In this document: one piece after another, positions 24,665 through 41,660 of the stretch
Layout: every line of letters begins with the position of its first letter
Numbering within the stretch: the first letter of the stretch is position 1
Assembly: GCF_037038585.1 (NCBI RefSeq)
Contig: NC_092541.1
Span: 1,609,445-1,673,444 of the forward strand
Reading direction: 5' to 3'
DNA: 64,000 bases
Source of the DNA: Patagioenas fasciata
Taxonomy: Eukaryota; Chordata; Aves; Columbiformes; Columbidae
Made by a program: the position numbers and the translations under genes
The notes under the pieces: generated by a model
The model's input: the letters and a program-made list of their open reading frames with translations, nothing else
Database searches by the model: none
What the model was told of the DNA's origin: nothing

Positions 24665-27600
24665 ATTCGTGCAAAGCAGGGGGTGGTCTCGTTGCTCTGT
24701 ATTAAGCTATAGATGCGGCAGGGAAACACCGTGTGGTTCCCACCCAGGAATATAAACTCACCCTTGTTTAATTCTTGCATCCCAAGGCACCGCTAAAGGG
24801 TGAGGAAAACAAATGATGGGCGGTGCTGGGTATGGTCTAAATAAGTAAAATAAATTAAAACCTTGTATTGGCGGTGATTCGTGGCACGGCCAGGCTGTCG
24901 GTGGCTGTTCCTGAGCAGCTCGCGTTGCCATCAGCTGGTCCAGTCGTTCCTGGAAAGCCAGTTCAGACACATTCCTGGCCGGATTCTGTCACTTTTATTG
25001 CTCCATAAATCAAACTTCCAAATCGATGGGATGATTCAGAGAAGCGCCACTGAACGTGCGTAAGAACAGAGCTGGCCCTGCAGCTTTCTGACCCCTTTCC
25101 AGCAAATCTGCCAGGATTTTGTGGGGAGATAAGAGAGAGTTCGGGGTTTTTTCAAGATATTGAGAGGATGCCCACTGTCCATCGTCTCCACCGCTCTGCT
25201 CCCGGTGCGGGGACGCTGAATGTGTCCCCCTCCAATTCATCCTCGCTTTCAGTTTTCCTCCTGGAAAAGCCCGTGCACACCCGTGTTGCTGTAGTAACAA
25301 CAAATAACACTTTGCTAACAAAATCCCCCGTTTTTAATTACTCCTGCTGCTGCAAATTGTGAGGGAGGTGTGGAAAGCACATGTTGATTCTCTCCTGCCT
25401 TAAGCGTTAATAATTAGTCCCGACCTTAGGAAACCCCAATTAGTCCTGACCTTAGGAAAACCCAAAATAATCAGGCAAGTGTTTTTGTCCAGGGAGTTTA
25501 ATCTACTGGGCCTGCCAATACACATGTTTGGAGCCAGAACTTCATCTCCATTTTCCTCCTGAATTAAGACAAAATTTCATGTCTAAATACCCGTTTAGTA
25601 CTCGTTCTATGCCATAGAACTTGTGTTCTGATTTTGAGATGTATAAGAAATAAGCTCATAGTGTGCATGTGCTCATGAAACAGAGGCAGAATCTGTTTTA
25701 AAACTCAGGCTTCTATTTAAAAGACAGCACGATACAAACAATATGTAAGTCATTTGTGGTTGTGTTCAATGGGAGGTCATGTAAATGATGTCTTAGAATT
25801 TCTAATATGTTGTTTTAAGTCTTAATTAACACCTCATGCTTTTAATTGCCGCCTTGCGGTATTATCAAAATAGCACAGATATTTTGAGCAACATGTATTT
25901 TTATGGCGCAGCGGTTGAATAGGAAACAAAAGATGAAAGAAAAGGTAATTTTATGTAAAGGTGGAACATGGTGTTAACCTCGGAACTCTGGGAGGGGTGT
26001 TAATCTGCAGGGAGCTATGAAATGCCAAGGCTGAGGGTCCGGACTGGTACGGGCGCTCTGAAATGGTGTTGTCACCATCCCCTTTCTCTATGGGACAACC
26101 CACCCGCTCTACACGGCGCTATCGGCCGGGTGAAGGTGCGGAAATGAAGACGAAGCACATTCCTCGGAGCGGCACATCCCGGCCGCCCCCGCGCTGCCGA
26201 ACCTTCGCCATCCGCACCTGGGGAGGCCGAGCGGAGCGGGGGTGTCCGCTGGCTCCGCACCCCAGATCCACAGCTCACGCGACACCAAGATGCTGCTGCC
26301 AAGGGACCGAACCAACCTCCAGCCAGAGCAAACACGATGGAGACTCCAGTTCTCCATTTTTCCACTCTCGTCTCCATTCACCGGTGGCAAATGGGAACAC
26401 CCCGAGCTGTGTTTCTGCACAGCAGCCAGCTCCTGGTATTCCAAGGACATATCTCACTCCTGTATCGCTTCCAGCTCTCTTCAGATAGAGGGGAGGGAGT
26501 TGTGCCCTTTAACGCTACCTTGGTTGCTGATTTCCATACTCTTTCCCCCCCGCTTTGGCAAATGATCTGAGGAAGAACTTGGCTGTTGGGAAGGGGTTGT
26601 TGGGGCCTGCCTGTGAAGGCAGTCGAACAATCCACCGTGTACACACATGAGAAATATCTTCTCCTCCACGCCCTGCATTATTAGCTAGTGACACTCAGAT
26701 CTGTGGTTTCTGCCCGTGACGCAGGTCAGGACGGAGAACAGACAGGGGAGCTTGACCATACCTGGCGCAATCAGATTTCGAGCCTTTTTGCTCTCCTAAC
26801 GCTGTTTACACGGGAGCTGTAAATTCCAAACTCCAAGTTGTCCTGTCTGCTCACAACTGATTGAGATGTTAATCGCCGAACGCATCGTTAGCATTACCTG
26901 CTAAGTTATGTTACTGTCAATTTTAGCTCTGGTTCACAGTGCTTAGAGACCACAAGCTTTTTTCCAACATCTTCCATCTACTTTATGCTATTCCACGTTT
27001 TTTTTCCTGGAGCATCTCACAATTTTTAAGTTATGCCAGCTAGCGGCCATACCTTGCCCTTTCTGAATACTTTGCTAAGCTCTCGTTCACATAGAACAAG
27101 ACAAAACATCCCCTGCTTATTGCTTTTTCATAACCCTCCCCTCCTGGGTGGTCTCTGAAGCGAAGAACTGAATGAGCCCTGAAGCATGAACTCCCTTTTC
27201 TTTGCTTTTTCATTCCAGAACACCCCTCGCTCTGTGGATAAAAGAGCAGACTTGCATTTCCAGGATCGGTAGCCAAGTTCCTTCCAGCACCATCGCACTC
27301 ACGGGACTGCAGATCCAGGGCTCCGTGACACGGGTGCTGTCCCCGTGCTGTGTGTACAATGTCGGGAGGGACAGCAAACTGTACTAACTGGGATATAAAC
27401 ACACAGCAAAAGAGATGCTGACTTATTCCATCTGCCTGGAGAGCTCCATTTCGGAGCTAACAGTACAAAGCAGAATTAAAATGTAGCCCTGAGCAAGGAG
27501 CCTCCTCCTTTGAATCACACCTGACTATTTACTTGGAAACGGAAGAAGCATAAAGACGCCCTTTGTGGGATAAAAAGTTTCTCGTGGAATATGACAAAAT

Positions 27601-27700
27601 CCCCCCGCCGTGAATAGAACAAAGGCAAAAATGACGATTCTGGAAGTTGGCTCAGATTTTAGGAGTGATGAAAATCATCGGGAATGCAACAGTAAAAAAA
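24665..27700. other. Spacer between the two KRT14/17-type genes
   Basis: About 3 kb without a recognised gene. It holds a local duplication at about 25410-25470 (AATTAGTCCTGACCTTAGGAAA, two copies). From about 27625 the sequence resembles the upstream flank of the first keratin gene, with about 30 extra bases, including a poly-A run, just before the near-identical block starts at 27706. Confidence 0.5.
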
Positions 27701-27731
27701 AAAAGGCGCGGGCAACGCCTCCTGGCCGGGT

Positions 27732-27737
27732 TATAAA
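27732..27737 (+). promoter_or_regulatory. TATA box of second keratin gene
   Basis: TATAAA 88 bp before the start codon, in the same position and flanks as in the first keratin gene. Confidence 0.85.
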
Positions 27738-27819
27738 GGGCTCCGAGGCAGGGGGAGCGAGCACTCGCTGCCTGCGCTGCCGAGCCGGGTTTGTCTCTGC
27801 ATCCTCCGCAGCCGTGACC

Positions 27820-32057
<4,238 letters not shown>

Positions 32058-32233
32058 GAAGGCAAGAAGCACCCTGGACCCTCGATCCCAGGGCTCAGGA
32101 GAGCGGCAAGATGAACCCAAGGCCACGTGCGATGGGGTTGTGCCCCCAAAAGCCCTCAGCTTCACTCATCCACTCCTCCTCCCTGTTTTACCCTAATTTC
32201 AGGCGGGTGCCACCGTGCACTCTGTACACGTTG

Positions 32234-32239
32234 AATAAA
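32234..32239 (+). terminator. Polyadenylation signal of second keratin gene
   Basis: AATAAA about 180 nt after the stop codon, with a T-rich stretch after it. Confidence 0.85.
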
Positions 32240-32244
32240 GCTTT

Positions 32245-35200
32245 TCTCCTTGTTCATGCAACTGCAGACTTGTCTGTCACTGATATACGATCTCTTGAGG
32301 CCTCGGGGTTGTGTGTTTCTGCCAGGGAAAGTCCTAAGAAACCACAAGAAGAAGCCAGTGAGAGGAGGGGAATGGGGGGATCTGGGTTCTACTGGGAGCA
32401 AAATTAATTCCAGACAGCTTTTTCCATTGAAGTCATTGCTCATAAACACATGGGACTGACTGAGACATAAGCCAGGTAAGTTTACTACTTGATACGAAAT
32501 GAAGGATGATGTTTGAGGTCAGTGTGCCGCAAAACCGACAATTTAAGCCAACTGAATAAAGCCTAGTTGTCTAGCTCATGGTATCACAAATAATAACTTT
32601 CTCCCATAAGCTGAACTTAAATGACTTCAACCCAACTACTGCTGTCACGTGTGCCATTCCAGGACACGAGCACGACCTCAGACTGGTTGCAAACCTTATA
32701 CATACGTGCTTTCTGTCTTATTTGACCGTCTTTAAATCACACTATCAGGCGCGTGGTATGAAAATGTTATATAGGTTTTTTTGTGCTGCCTGAGGGCTGC
32801 GCTTAACAGGTTCTAAAGTAACCATTGCCTAATCCGCAGAGGGATGAGTAGCAACAACTTATTATCACTATGCCATCTAGGAGCTCACTGCTGAAATCCT
32901 TCTCCAAACACACGAGCGAGTCATCGGCTGTCAGCAGTGTCTGGAGGCAAAGTGCCGCTCGGGGTGAGGTGACAGAGAGTGACAGGAACCAAAGGGTATG
33001 GCGCTGGTCGTATATCCACCAAACATGTCTTGTGGACTGGACAGGAGACAAAACCATCTTAGACCGAATAGCCTGATGGAATAATTTACATTCAGCTTTG
33101 TGCTTTCCAGCCAGGGGTACCCGGGAGCTCTGTCCAGTCTTGGACCATGGCCCTGTGTTCAGCACCCACCTAAAAATACAGATTTTGGCCTTAGTCAAAA
33201 GGAAAAGTACCAGTTTGCAATAAGTCAGCTTCCCTTTGCTTATAATGATATACAAGGCGCTTCTGCAGCTGAAGTTAAGCACGTTTGCCTCTTGGATTAT
33301 TGTTGGTGATTCATTCTCCTCAGCCTCCACAAAGACATTTTGACACTCATGGACCAATCCCAAAGGCAATTCAACCCTTAAAGAACAATCCCAAAGGCAA
33401 TTCAGACCTCTATGGAACAATCCCAAAGGCATTTTGGCCCCAAAGGTAATTCAGACTTTTATGGAACAATCCCAAAGACACACGCCAAGGCCTGAGCAGG
33501 CTCCTGAAAAGCACTGGGCGTGACAAGACAAGCAAAGGAGAGAGAAGGTGATCGAAGAAGTGGGGAACCTGCCAGGTCTTTGCAGAAAAGGGAGTGTGAG
33601 ATGTTATCATCCTGTATTATTGTTTAGCAATTAAAGAAACAGGTAGGAAATGAAATGCAGACCAAAGTGGAGAGTTCATTGGCTGTATCATGCTCTTCCC
33701 TTTGCTGGGATAACAGACCTTACTTGCAGAAACAGGGGGTCTTCCAACCCAAATGAGGTAGATGTGCCAGTGTCAAACTCAATCTATAATAGCAAGAATG
33801 AATAATAATGAATAATACCTAAAATGAATATCATGTTTCCCATCAGACAGTTGTTTTGAAAATGCCCTTGAGCAGGATGATTGTTGTTATTATTGTTTCC
33901 ATCCTACAAAGCATGAAATTGAGACTTGGAGAAGCTGAAGGATTTGCCTGGAGTGACTTGCAAAGCTGGGATCAGAACACCGGAGCATCTGGTGTCATCA
34001 GCCAGAGGCAGATCAGCTCGGGCACGGCCAATAACACGCAGAAAAAGAAGTAGAATGACAACTACCTCAAGAGCTAGATAAGAAAATCCTTTGTAAATAG
34101 CAAACGCGAAGCACTGAAATTCAGCTGATAATGAGCACACAGGACCTGGGGCTGCTTGATGAGGCTCTCCCAGCACTGCCCGGGCCAGGTGACACACACG
34201 AGCCCAACCGGTGTGTTTGGGGTGCTGGCCACGTGTGGGATGATGGCCACAGCCTGGGCACTGGCAGGGACTCAGGGTTCGGTGTCCTGTCTGAGTCGCC
34301 GAGTTTCCAGAGAAGTTCTGCTGGAGTTGAAACCAGCTCATGACTCAGGGAATGTTTGTAATAACGTGAAATGCTGGATCTCCTTCTCAGGGACACATTA
34401 GACTTTATTTACTTCATTGGCATTATCTTAAGAAAGAGTCTTTAAGCCTTAAAATGTCCTGAGCCTACCAAAGGATTTCCCTCTGGGAAATCTAATCTTT
34501 CTGTCTCATTTCCATCGCCCTTTTGAATCCGGTAATTTTGTGCAGAACAACCCTTGGGAACAAGGCCACGGCTCCCATCCTCTGCCACCGTCCTGCTCTC
34601 CCTCCCAAGCACAGGACAAGACACGGATGTAAAGATAAACTATAATTCCTTTCCTCCTATTTTTTTCTTTTACAAAGCTGATTAAATGGAGCACCACCTT
34701 TGCCTAGAGGAGGCTTTTCTGCTCATTTGTTACTTGAAGTAATAATTTTTCCTCGTCAGGCTTGCATGGCTGTGTCTGAAACGCCTGCGGGAAACGCTCC
34801 CGAGCCATCGTTCCTCTGCTCTCACTGCCCGGGGCACGACGGTGCCCGCGAGGGGATCCCGAGTCAGCCCAGGACGCTCATCAAGGCATTGCCAGTGGCT
34901 GTGGCAAGCAAATTCCCCTCTGCAGACTCCAGTCTGGAAGTCCATAAAAGTTAATTCTGGAAAGAACCCTCTATTACGCATGTAGATATTGTCATTAGCA
35001 GGTCTCCTCAGAAAAACATATTAAAATCTCTCTTAAGAAAATGAGGAGTGTGGCTGCTGGCAGGTCTCTGGTGTAAAAGCAAGAGCTGGTTTTAATAAAG
35101 ATTTCAAATTTTAGAAAGGAAAAGAGCTACCATGCAGAACACACAAACCCAGTAAAATCAAGAGTGAAATCATGATTCTCCTTTGCAAAACTGCAATCAC

Positions 35201-36600
35201 CATTGGCTACAGAGACCTATGGCAAGGTTTGAATTTTTCACACTGAAAAATGAAGCGCTACATATTTCTGAAATAAATGAAATTAAATGTTAGCTCAGCA
35301 TTAATTTTACTAATATTCTACGGAAAAAAGAGGATATTGGGGCCAGGACGGCAGCTGGGACGCACCACGGCACCGGCCGCACTCGCTAATTATGGATGTA
35401 ACAAAGGACGGACGTACCCAGAGTCCACACCACATGTAAGGTGTTCTGCATTTGCAGTGTCAAGATAAAATCAAGACTAATGAACTTACCCAGATGGCGT
35501 AAGTAATATTTCTGAAACAGGCTGCACCTGATGCGTCCTTTACGTGGCGCGTCCGGTGACCTGAATGCTCAAACCAATGCCCAACAACACATGGGTGGAA
35601 GCCAGCCAATATTAGCATGGTTGTATTAATATTATTAATAAAATGAAAGATTCAGATGACAAACCACTTTAATTATTTCACTTCTTCATCAGTTCAGCAT
35701 TCCAAGACTCAAAAATAGATTTAATATCTTTTTAAAGTTATCTTTTCTAGTCTCTTTTATAAATTTAACTAATTTCCCCAAGATTTGATTTGGACGATTT
35801 CCATGGTGCTGGTTGGAACTGGGTTAGAACTATCCAGGATCTCGAATTCTCCATATTACTGTTTCAGAAATCTCCTCTTTGCCAGTGAATATTCATAGTT
35901 AACTGCAACATTTCACACTCAGGAAATACCCTTTCCTCTTTTATTTTGGAGAAATATTTGAATATTTTGTCTGCCCTCGAAAACAGCAAAACAAATACAA
36001 CGGGATCTCCCGTCTGGAAGCGGATATTTTGAGGCAGAAAGAGAAATAACAAATAAACCTTGGTACACTCAATATTTTCCTGTGCGCTCCAAGAAAGGAG
36101 CATTTTGAGGCGGGATGATGGACCGGACCCTCATCGTGGTGCATGTGCGGGGGCAGCAGGTCCAGGGGGTCTCCAGGCTCTGGTCGCAGGGACCGCGGGG
36201 CAGATGAAAATGGGGACACCCTCAATTCTTCTCAACCAGGGGTCCAACAGGCTCCTGCGGGTCGGACGCCTTTCCCACAGCTTTCACTTTCCGGGCAGAC
36301 TCGCCCACGTCAGGGATGGGTAATTGCCATGCTGCTTCATTCCCCAGGCGCTCCTGGGTATCATCCCATTTTATTTTGTGCCACTGCTGTTTAGTCGTCA
36401 TCACAAGTCAGACCTGATGATTCAGGAAGTAACATTTTTGATGTAGTTTTGAAACACGCTTCTGTTAACCAAAGCATCTTTCTGTTGTGGGATTTCAGGA
36501 GACAAACGCCTTTGGGGAAATATTTCCGGCTCGGAAAAAAAAGGAAAAGTACTATCCAGGTCACAAGGCGGAAGAATAAACACCCTTCTCCGGTGGCAAC
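32245..36600. other. Spacer between KRT14-like and first KRT9-like gene
   Basis: About 4.3 kb with no recognised gene. Open frames are short and lack family signatures. The one clear structure is the tandem repeat at 33.33-33.48 kb, listed separately. Confidence 0.45.
33330..33482. repeat. Short tandem repeat, unit about 35-40 bp
   Basis: Four to five diverged copies of a unit built on TATGGAACAATCCCAAAGGC followed by AATTCAGAC. Copies vary in length, and one has lost part of the unit. Confidence 0.8.
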
Positions 36601-36615
36601 AGCCAGGAGGAACGG

Positions 36616-36623
36616 TATAAATA
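36616..36623 (+). promoter_or_regulatory. TATA box of first KRT9-like gene
   Basis: TATAAATA 89 bp before the start codon, followed by GAGG. The two later KRT9-like genes have the same TATAAATAGAG core. Confidence 0.85.
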
Positions 36624-36704
36624 GAGGGCTGTGGGGACAGAGGGATCACTCTGGCGTCCCGCAGCGATCCGTGCGGCTCGGAGCTGGATCCCGGTGCTCC
36701 CGCC

Positions 36705-39700
36705 ATGAGCTGTGCCGTCAGGCAGGTCGTCACCGCCTGCTCCCAGGGCAGGAGCAGCGCGGGCAGCTCGGCGGCCGGCAGCGCGAGGAAGGTCTCCTCC
36801 TCTTCCTCGGGAAGACACGCCGCCTATGACTTCGGCGGTGCGGTCGTCAATTTTTCCGGCGGCAGTTTAAGCGAGGGATTACTCGGGAAGCAGCTGAGCG
36901 CCGGCAGCGCCGCCGGCGGGAGCTTCGGGGCTGCGCAGAGGGCTTGTTCTACCCTCGGATTCGGCGGCGGGGGCATCTGCGCTCGAGGCGTTGGTGGCGG
37001 TTTCGCCAGGGCCAGCGCTGGTTGCGGTGATGGGATCTTATTTGCCAACAACGAGAAGGCGACGATGCAGAACCTCAACGACCGCTTGGCCTCCTACCTG
37101 GACAAGGTGCGGCTCCTGGAGGGAGACAACGCCGACCTGGAGTGCAAGATCAGGGAGTGGTACGCCAAGGTCGGGCCCAGCTGCGAGCCCCGGGACTACA
37201 GCTGTTTCCACAAGGAAATCGAAGACCTTCAAAACCAGGTAAACCATTGTTTTTCGAGAAAATGCTCATATTTCTTTGGGCTTTGCTTTCTCATGTGCAT
37301 AGATTAGTGTCAAACGGCAGAGGCAGCAGCTGTGTCTCTGGAGGTCCCCAGGGAGCAATGATTTCTATGAAATGGGTGGTTTGAGGAAGGACACTGTGTT
37401 TACAGAGCTGAAGTTTCAGCACAGCCCGCTCCACCAAGCTGGCACGCAGGTTTCCCCACTCTGATGCCACCTAACCGATTAATAATCCCAACATTTGGAA
37501 TCATCACAAAATAAGTGGGTTGCGTTACCCCAAGTGGATGTTTCCTCCAGGGCCTCCTGTAGCCAGGGGAAGCCCAAATCTCCCTCCTACGTTTTCTTTT
37601 CCAGATCCTCTGTGCAGCCATGGAGACGAACAAAATCCTTCTGAGTATCGATAACAACAGGATGACTGCTGACGATTTCAGAGTGAAGTGAGTACAGACC
37701 TGTGCTGGACCGAGGGGTTCACGTTGCCTATGGATGGTGACGGGGAAATCCCAACACTCTGCTTGTCGTTCTGCCGCGTTAAAATGCAAATCCCTGTGAA
37801 AGGCACAGCTACCAGTGACCGTGTTCATGGCATTGCATGCCTGAAGCTAAAGAAGAACATGATCCTAAGTTTTTTCCCCACAAACTCAACTCAAGGGCTT
37901 GCCATGGTTTGCTGCCATGCTGACTTTTCTTTGTTGCCTGTGGCTTCAGGTACGAGACCGAATGTGGTCTCCGGCAAAACGTGGATGCAGATATTTGCAA
38001 TTTACGGCCCGTCCTGGATCAGCTGGCCAGCTGCAAGACCGACCTGCAGCTCCAGTGTGAGGCTCTGACTGAAGAGATGTGTTGTCTCAAGACGAACCAC
38101 GAGGAGGTTAGATTGCCCCTTACCCTTAGAGAAATGAGAAGAAAGAAGCAAAGTCCCCTCGAGTGTGAATATTACTGATACGGTGCACATATTCTCTTGC
38201 AGGAGATGAGCTGTCTAAGGAAACAGGCGACCGGAGACGTGAGCGTGGAGGTCAATGCCTCTCCCGGCCCGGACCTGCGGAAGATCCTGGAGGACCTGAG
38301 GTGCCAGTATGAAACGTTGATGGAGCGCAACCGCAAAGAGACCGAGCAGTGGTACGCCTGCAAGGTACTAGAGGCGCAGAGCGGTGCCCTGCTCTGCCCA
38401 TTGGGGATAAATGAGAGGTTAGGAACGCTTAGTGGTGATATCTTGATATCAGCAAATCTGTTGTGATATGCTCAGCACCCCATTGTGCTGCCCGCTGTCA
38501 GGGCTCTTCTCTTCATGGCAGAGGGGCCGCTGTGTGGTGTTACAGGGTCAGAGTGGGATGAAGGGGTTTGGAAATAGCCGGGTGTGCTGCAGAGTGTGCA
38601 CGAGCGGCGGTGAAGCCAACGAGATGCTGTGGTGAGGAAAGGGCTGCTCTGTTCTAACCTTGCAGGCGGAGGAGGTGAATCTGGAGGTCGTCACAAGCAG
38701 CCAGGAGATCGAGTCAAGCAACAAACAGGTCACCGAGCTGAGGCGTCAGCTGCAGGCCTTGGAAATCAATGTGCAAGCCCAGCTCACCATGGTAGGTGAT
38801 GCCAGGAGGATGCGGATCCCAGATTCCCCGTCTCTCTTTAAAAAACCGCACAAACAGAGTCGCACCTGCGACCAGACGGGCTCAGCCTGCAGCACACCCA
38901 GGTACCTCTGTCTTGTTTCCATTCTCAGAAAGAAAACCTGGAATCCTCGCTGGCGGAAACCGAGTGTCGCTACAACAAATACCTGGCTGAGCTCCAGAGC
39001 CAGATCTCGTGCGTGGAGCAGCGGCTGGCTGAGATCCGAGCAGAGATGGAGTGTCAGAACCAGGAGTACAAGACCCTCCTGGACGTCAAATGCCGCTTGG
39101 AGCAAGAGATTCAGACCTACCACTGCCTGCTGGAGGGCGGACAGCAGGACATCATGTACGGGCCAGTAAAATCTCCTCGCTTTGACTTAAAGGGATATGA
39201 AAATTCAGGATACACATCATAAAATCAACGCTGTGGTGAGGAACCAGTAGTGACCTGTTACCAGACAGGGCTTATTAGCAAGTCATGAGGCATTTGAGGA
39301 TTTGGCTCTGATAAATGTCCAGAGTATGAGCCAGAGACCGCTCCCCGGTCTCAAAGCAGTGAATGCAGCCGGGAGAGGCCCCCAGAGCCCTCCCAGCACC
39401 GGGTGCAGCACCGCAGCTCCCCAAAGGGTTTTCACCGCGAGCCGGGCAAGGTGTTTTATGAGCACTGTCATTTACCTGAGCTTTATTGGCTTTGCGGCAG
39501 CTCAACAGGATTAGGGACTGGCAGCTGAGTTAACTGAAACAATAAATTATCTAATTTCAGTTTCACACAACAATTTTAATTAAAGTTCGGGGAAATTTAA
39601 TTTGTATGCAAAGCAGTTGGCTCTTCCCAGCCTCCCATGGCCTGAGATTTTGAAACAGCGAGGCATGCTGTTAATCTCATAAATGGCTGCGCACACACAC

Positions 39701-40167
39701 AACCGACCTGCGCATCCACCTGCTCCGTGAGTTTGGAAAACTACGTGTTTTAATGGTGGTGCCCTGAGGTGGGCTCTCCGGTCCTAAGCTGGTTGTGTGA
39801 AAAATCAGTTCTCGTTCCAAAACACCAGTTGCAATGGATGAAATGATGCTGTCAGAATTTGTCTCAGAGCCTCGGGTAACCCTGAGTGCATCAGGATGGA
39901 AAAGCAGCAGCTGTCAACAGGCAGGAGGGAGGTTGTGCTAATTGTTGCTTGTGGTTTGAAGGGGAAATGGCCGGGGATGAATGAAGGGATGCAGGTAAAG
40001 CCAGCGCTCCAGGTCAGGGGGAGATCTCCGGGGTGGGAACGTTGGGGTTTTGGTCACCAGCATGGTTTCCTTTCCACAGAGGGACAGTGGGCAGAGGAGC
40101 CCCCGCGACGGCTGCTGGAAGAAGCGGTGGAATCAAAGCCAGCCTGTGCCCACCCTGCCTGCCCTGA
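36705..40167 (+). CDS. Cysteine-rich type I keratin, KRT9-like, first copy
   Basis: Exons: 36705-37238, 37605-37687, 37950-38106, 38203-38364, 38666-38791, 38929-39155, and a proposed terminal coding exon 40080-40167. They total 1377 nt (458 aa). Rod motifs [20 protein letters not shown] and [17 protein letters not shown] are clear. KRT9-like marks are the [10 protein letters not shown] segment in exon 2 and the LLEGGQQD ending, two codons longer in exon 6 than in KRT14/17. There are about 25 cysteines (5.5%), six in exon 3 alone. The head is less Gly-rich than in the next two genes. The tail is uncertain. Exon 6 ends at a weak donor (GTACGG); a clean acceptor and donor frame 40080-40183, which would add a short tail ending SLCPPCLP. 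If the donor is not used, translation runs on to a stop at 39220-39222 (GYENSGYTS). The rod is certain, the tail a prediction. Confidence 0.82.
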
Positions 40168-40570
40168 GCTCCCGACCCGCAAGGTGAGCTGTGCTCTCAG
40201 AGTGCGACCACGGCTTATTCAGTCCTTCTGTGTTCCCGGGGAAGAGGAGGATAACAGACCTTTTTGGGGTGGTCAAGAGGTGCCGGAGATGGTTTGTTTT
40301 TCCTGGAGAGAGGCAGAGTGGGGAGCCAGACCTGCACCAAAACGAGTCTGTGGTTCCAGGATTCTCTGCAGGATCACAGTTGTGAATGGCGTGGGTAGAG
40401 CACGGGGATTAATTGGGCTATGGTGGAAAGCAGTGGGGAGGGATGCAGCTACAGGGTATTTATAAACCTAAGCATAGAAAATATATTCTATATTGGGGGT
40501 TAGTAGTATATGTGCTTAAATTAAAGACCTTCAGCACAACAGAAAAATGAGGTGGGGGAATCAAAGCCAG

Positions 40571-40650
40571 TCCAATATATAAAATTCATCAAGTATGTAA
40601 AATTCAGCAAGTATATAAAATTAAGCAGTATATAAAATTAAGCAGGCTAG
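40571..40650. repeat. AT-rich tandem repeat
   Basis: About four copies of a unit near 20 bp (AGTATATAAAATTAAGC and variants) inside the last intron of the first KRT9-like gene. The TATATAAA strings here are part of the repeat and are not taken as promoters. Confidence 0.75.
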
Positions 40651-40761
40651 GGAGAAGAGGGAAAAGAAAGGTCAGTTCAAGAGCAAAAGGCTGTAAGATG
40701 AAGCCGATGGGGTACGTGGAGGAAGCCCTTGACAAAGTACCGCTCCTGCTCTCCTCGGCAG

Positions 40762-41055
40762 GTCACCGCGATGAGAGCTCCCCCCAGCCCCACGGCACAG
40801 CCCCCCGGGACATCCTCGAAGAACAAACCGTTCAGAAAAAGCCAGGCAAAAGTAACCCGACAGTTCTCAGTTCTGCTTACGGCACTGGTGGGAAGGGACT
40901 TTGGGGACCGGTCACCTTCCCACCCCACGCCGCTGAATTCACCCCTGACGCTGCTCTGGGCCAGTCTCTGCTCTCACTCAGGCTGATCTGTTTTGCCATC
41001 GGCTGTCTAACGACTACCGAAGCTTGCCTCTAATAAAACTTTGCTACTACTGACA
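40762..41055 (+). other. Predicted non-coding last exon (3' UTR) of first KRT9-like gene
   Basis: A plausible acceptor (CTCTCCTCGGCAG) precedes 40762, and a TAATAAAACTTTGCT polyadenylation context follows at 41031. The same context marks the 3' ends of the other two KRT9-like genes, which ties this exon to the gene. The predicted stop at 40165-40167 lies only 16 nt before the last junction, so the transcript should escape nonsense-mediated decay. An open frame crosses the exon, but I have no reason to call it coding. Confidence 0.5.
41032..41037 (+). terminator. Polyadenylation signal of first KRT9-like gene
   Basis: AATAAA inside CTCTAATAAAACTTTGCT, a string shared with the 3' ends at 51.48 and 61.02 kb. 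The homology indicates the true 3' end of this gene even though its tail exons have diverged. Confidence 0.75.
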
Positions 41056-41545
41056 AAGCCTTGAGCCTGAGAAATAATTTCTACAGGTAAATAACTATAC
41101 AAATATTTTAAAAATTGTTACACAGATAGTTACAGCTATCATACACCTTGGGTTAGAAATCCACCTTTGATTTATTCCCACAAAGAAACCATCACAAGGG
41201 GAAAACAAAAAGAAGCAATGATCCCATCTGTTGTGTTGGTCCCACTGAATTTCCTGGCTGCGGGACGGGATGGGAGGGAGGGAGGAGGGAAGGGACCGGT
41301 GATGCCACCGAGAGGGGACGTTTGTGACCAGAGGAGGAGGCATAAGGTGAGACATGGAGGTGATGAGGAAAACAACACCCAGAGAGGATGGACAGAGTGT
41401 CAAGGCAGCCGGACTGATGATCTTCTAGTGAAAGAGACTTCTGAGCCAAAACGGAGTTTTCATTAAAGTAGGTGTGTGCTAATATAATAAAATATAATAC
41501 AATAAATTGTAATACACAACACCTTTGAGTTAGTACGAATGGGCA

Positions 41546-41660
41546 GTAACAGGATAAAATCAAGAACAACACGTTTTCCCAAATAATACCGAAGTAGTAA
41601 TTTTGAAAGCAAAGCTCTGCTGGATTTGACACACCCTTGTGGTGGAGGAAAACAATTCCC
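41546..41660. repeat. Unknown dispersed repeat, copy 1
   Basis: By eye it aligns with 43889-44017. Shared strings include GAAAGCAAAGCTCTG, ACACACCCTT and GATAAAATCA in the same order and spacing. The family is not one I recognise. It overlaps a 277-codon minus-strand open frame (42025-41192). Confidence 0.55.

Noticed and set aside
39541-39546. AATAAA shortly after the read-through stop of the first KRT9-like gene
   Set aside because: It could serve a transcript that retains the intron, but the conserved TAATAAAACTTTGCT context at 41.03 kb is the better candidate for the main 3' end. Not called without transcript evidence.
40571-40650. Several TATATAAA strings that look like TATA boxes
   Set aside because: They are units of an AT-rich tandem repeat inside an intron, with no gene start after them.
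40762-41033. Open frame through the last exon of the first KRT9-like gene, ending at the polyadenylation signal
   Set aside because: It is about 90 codons and lacks keratin tail character. The upstream exon that splices to it appears to stop first. Kept as 3' UTR.
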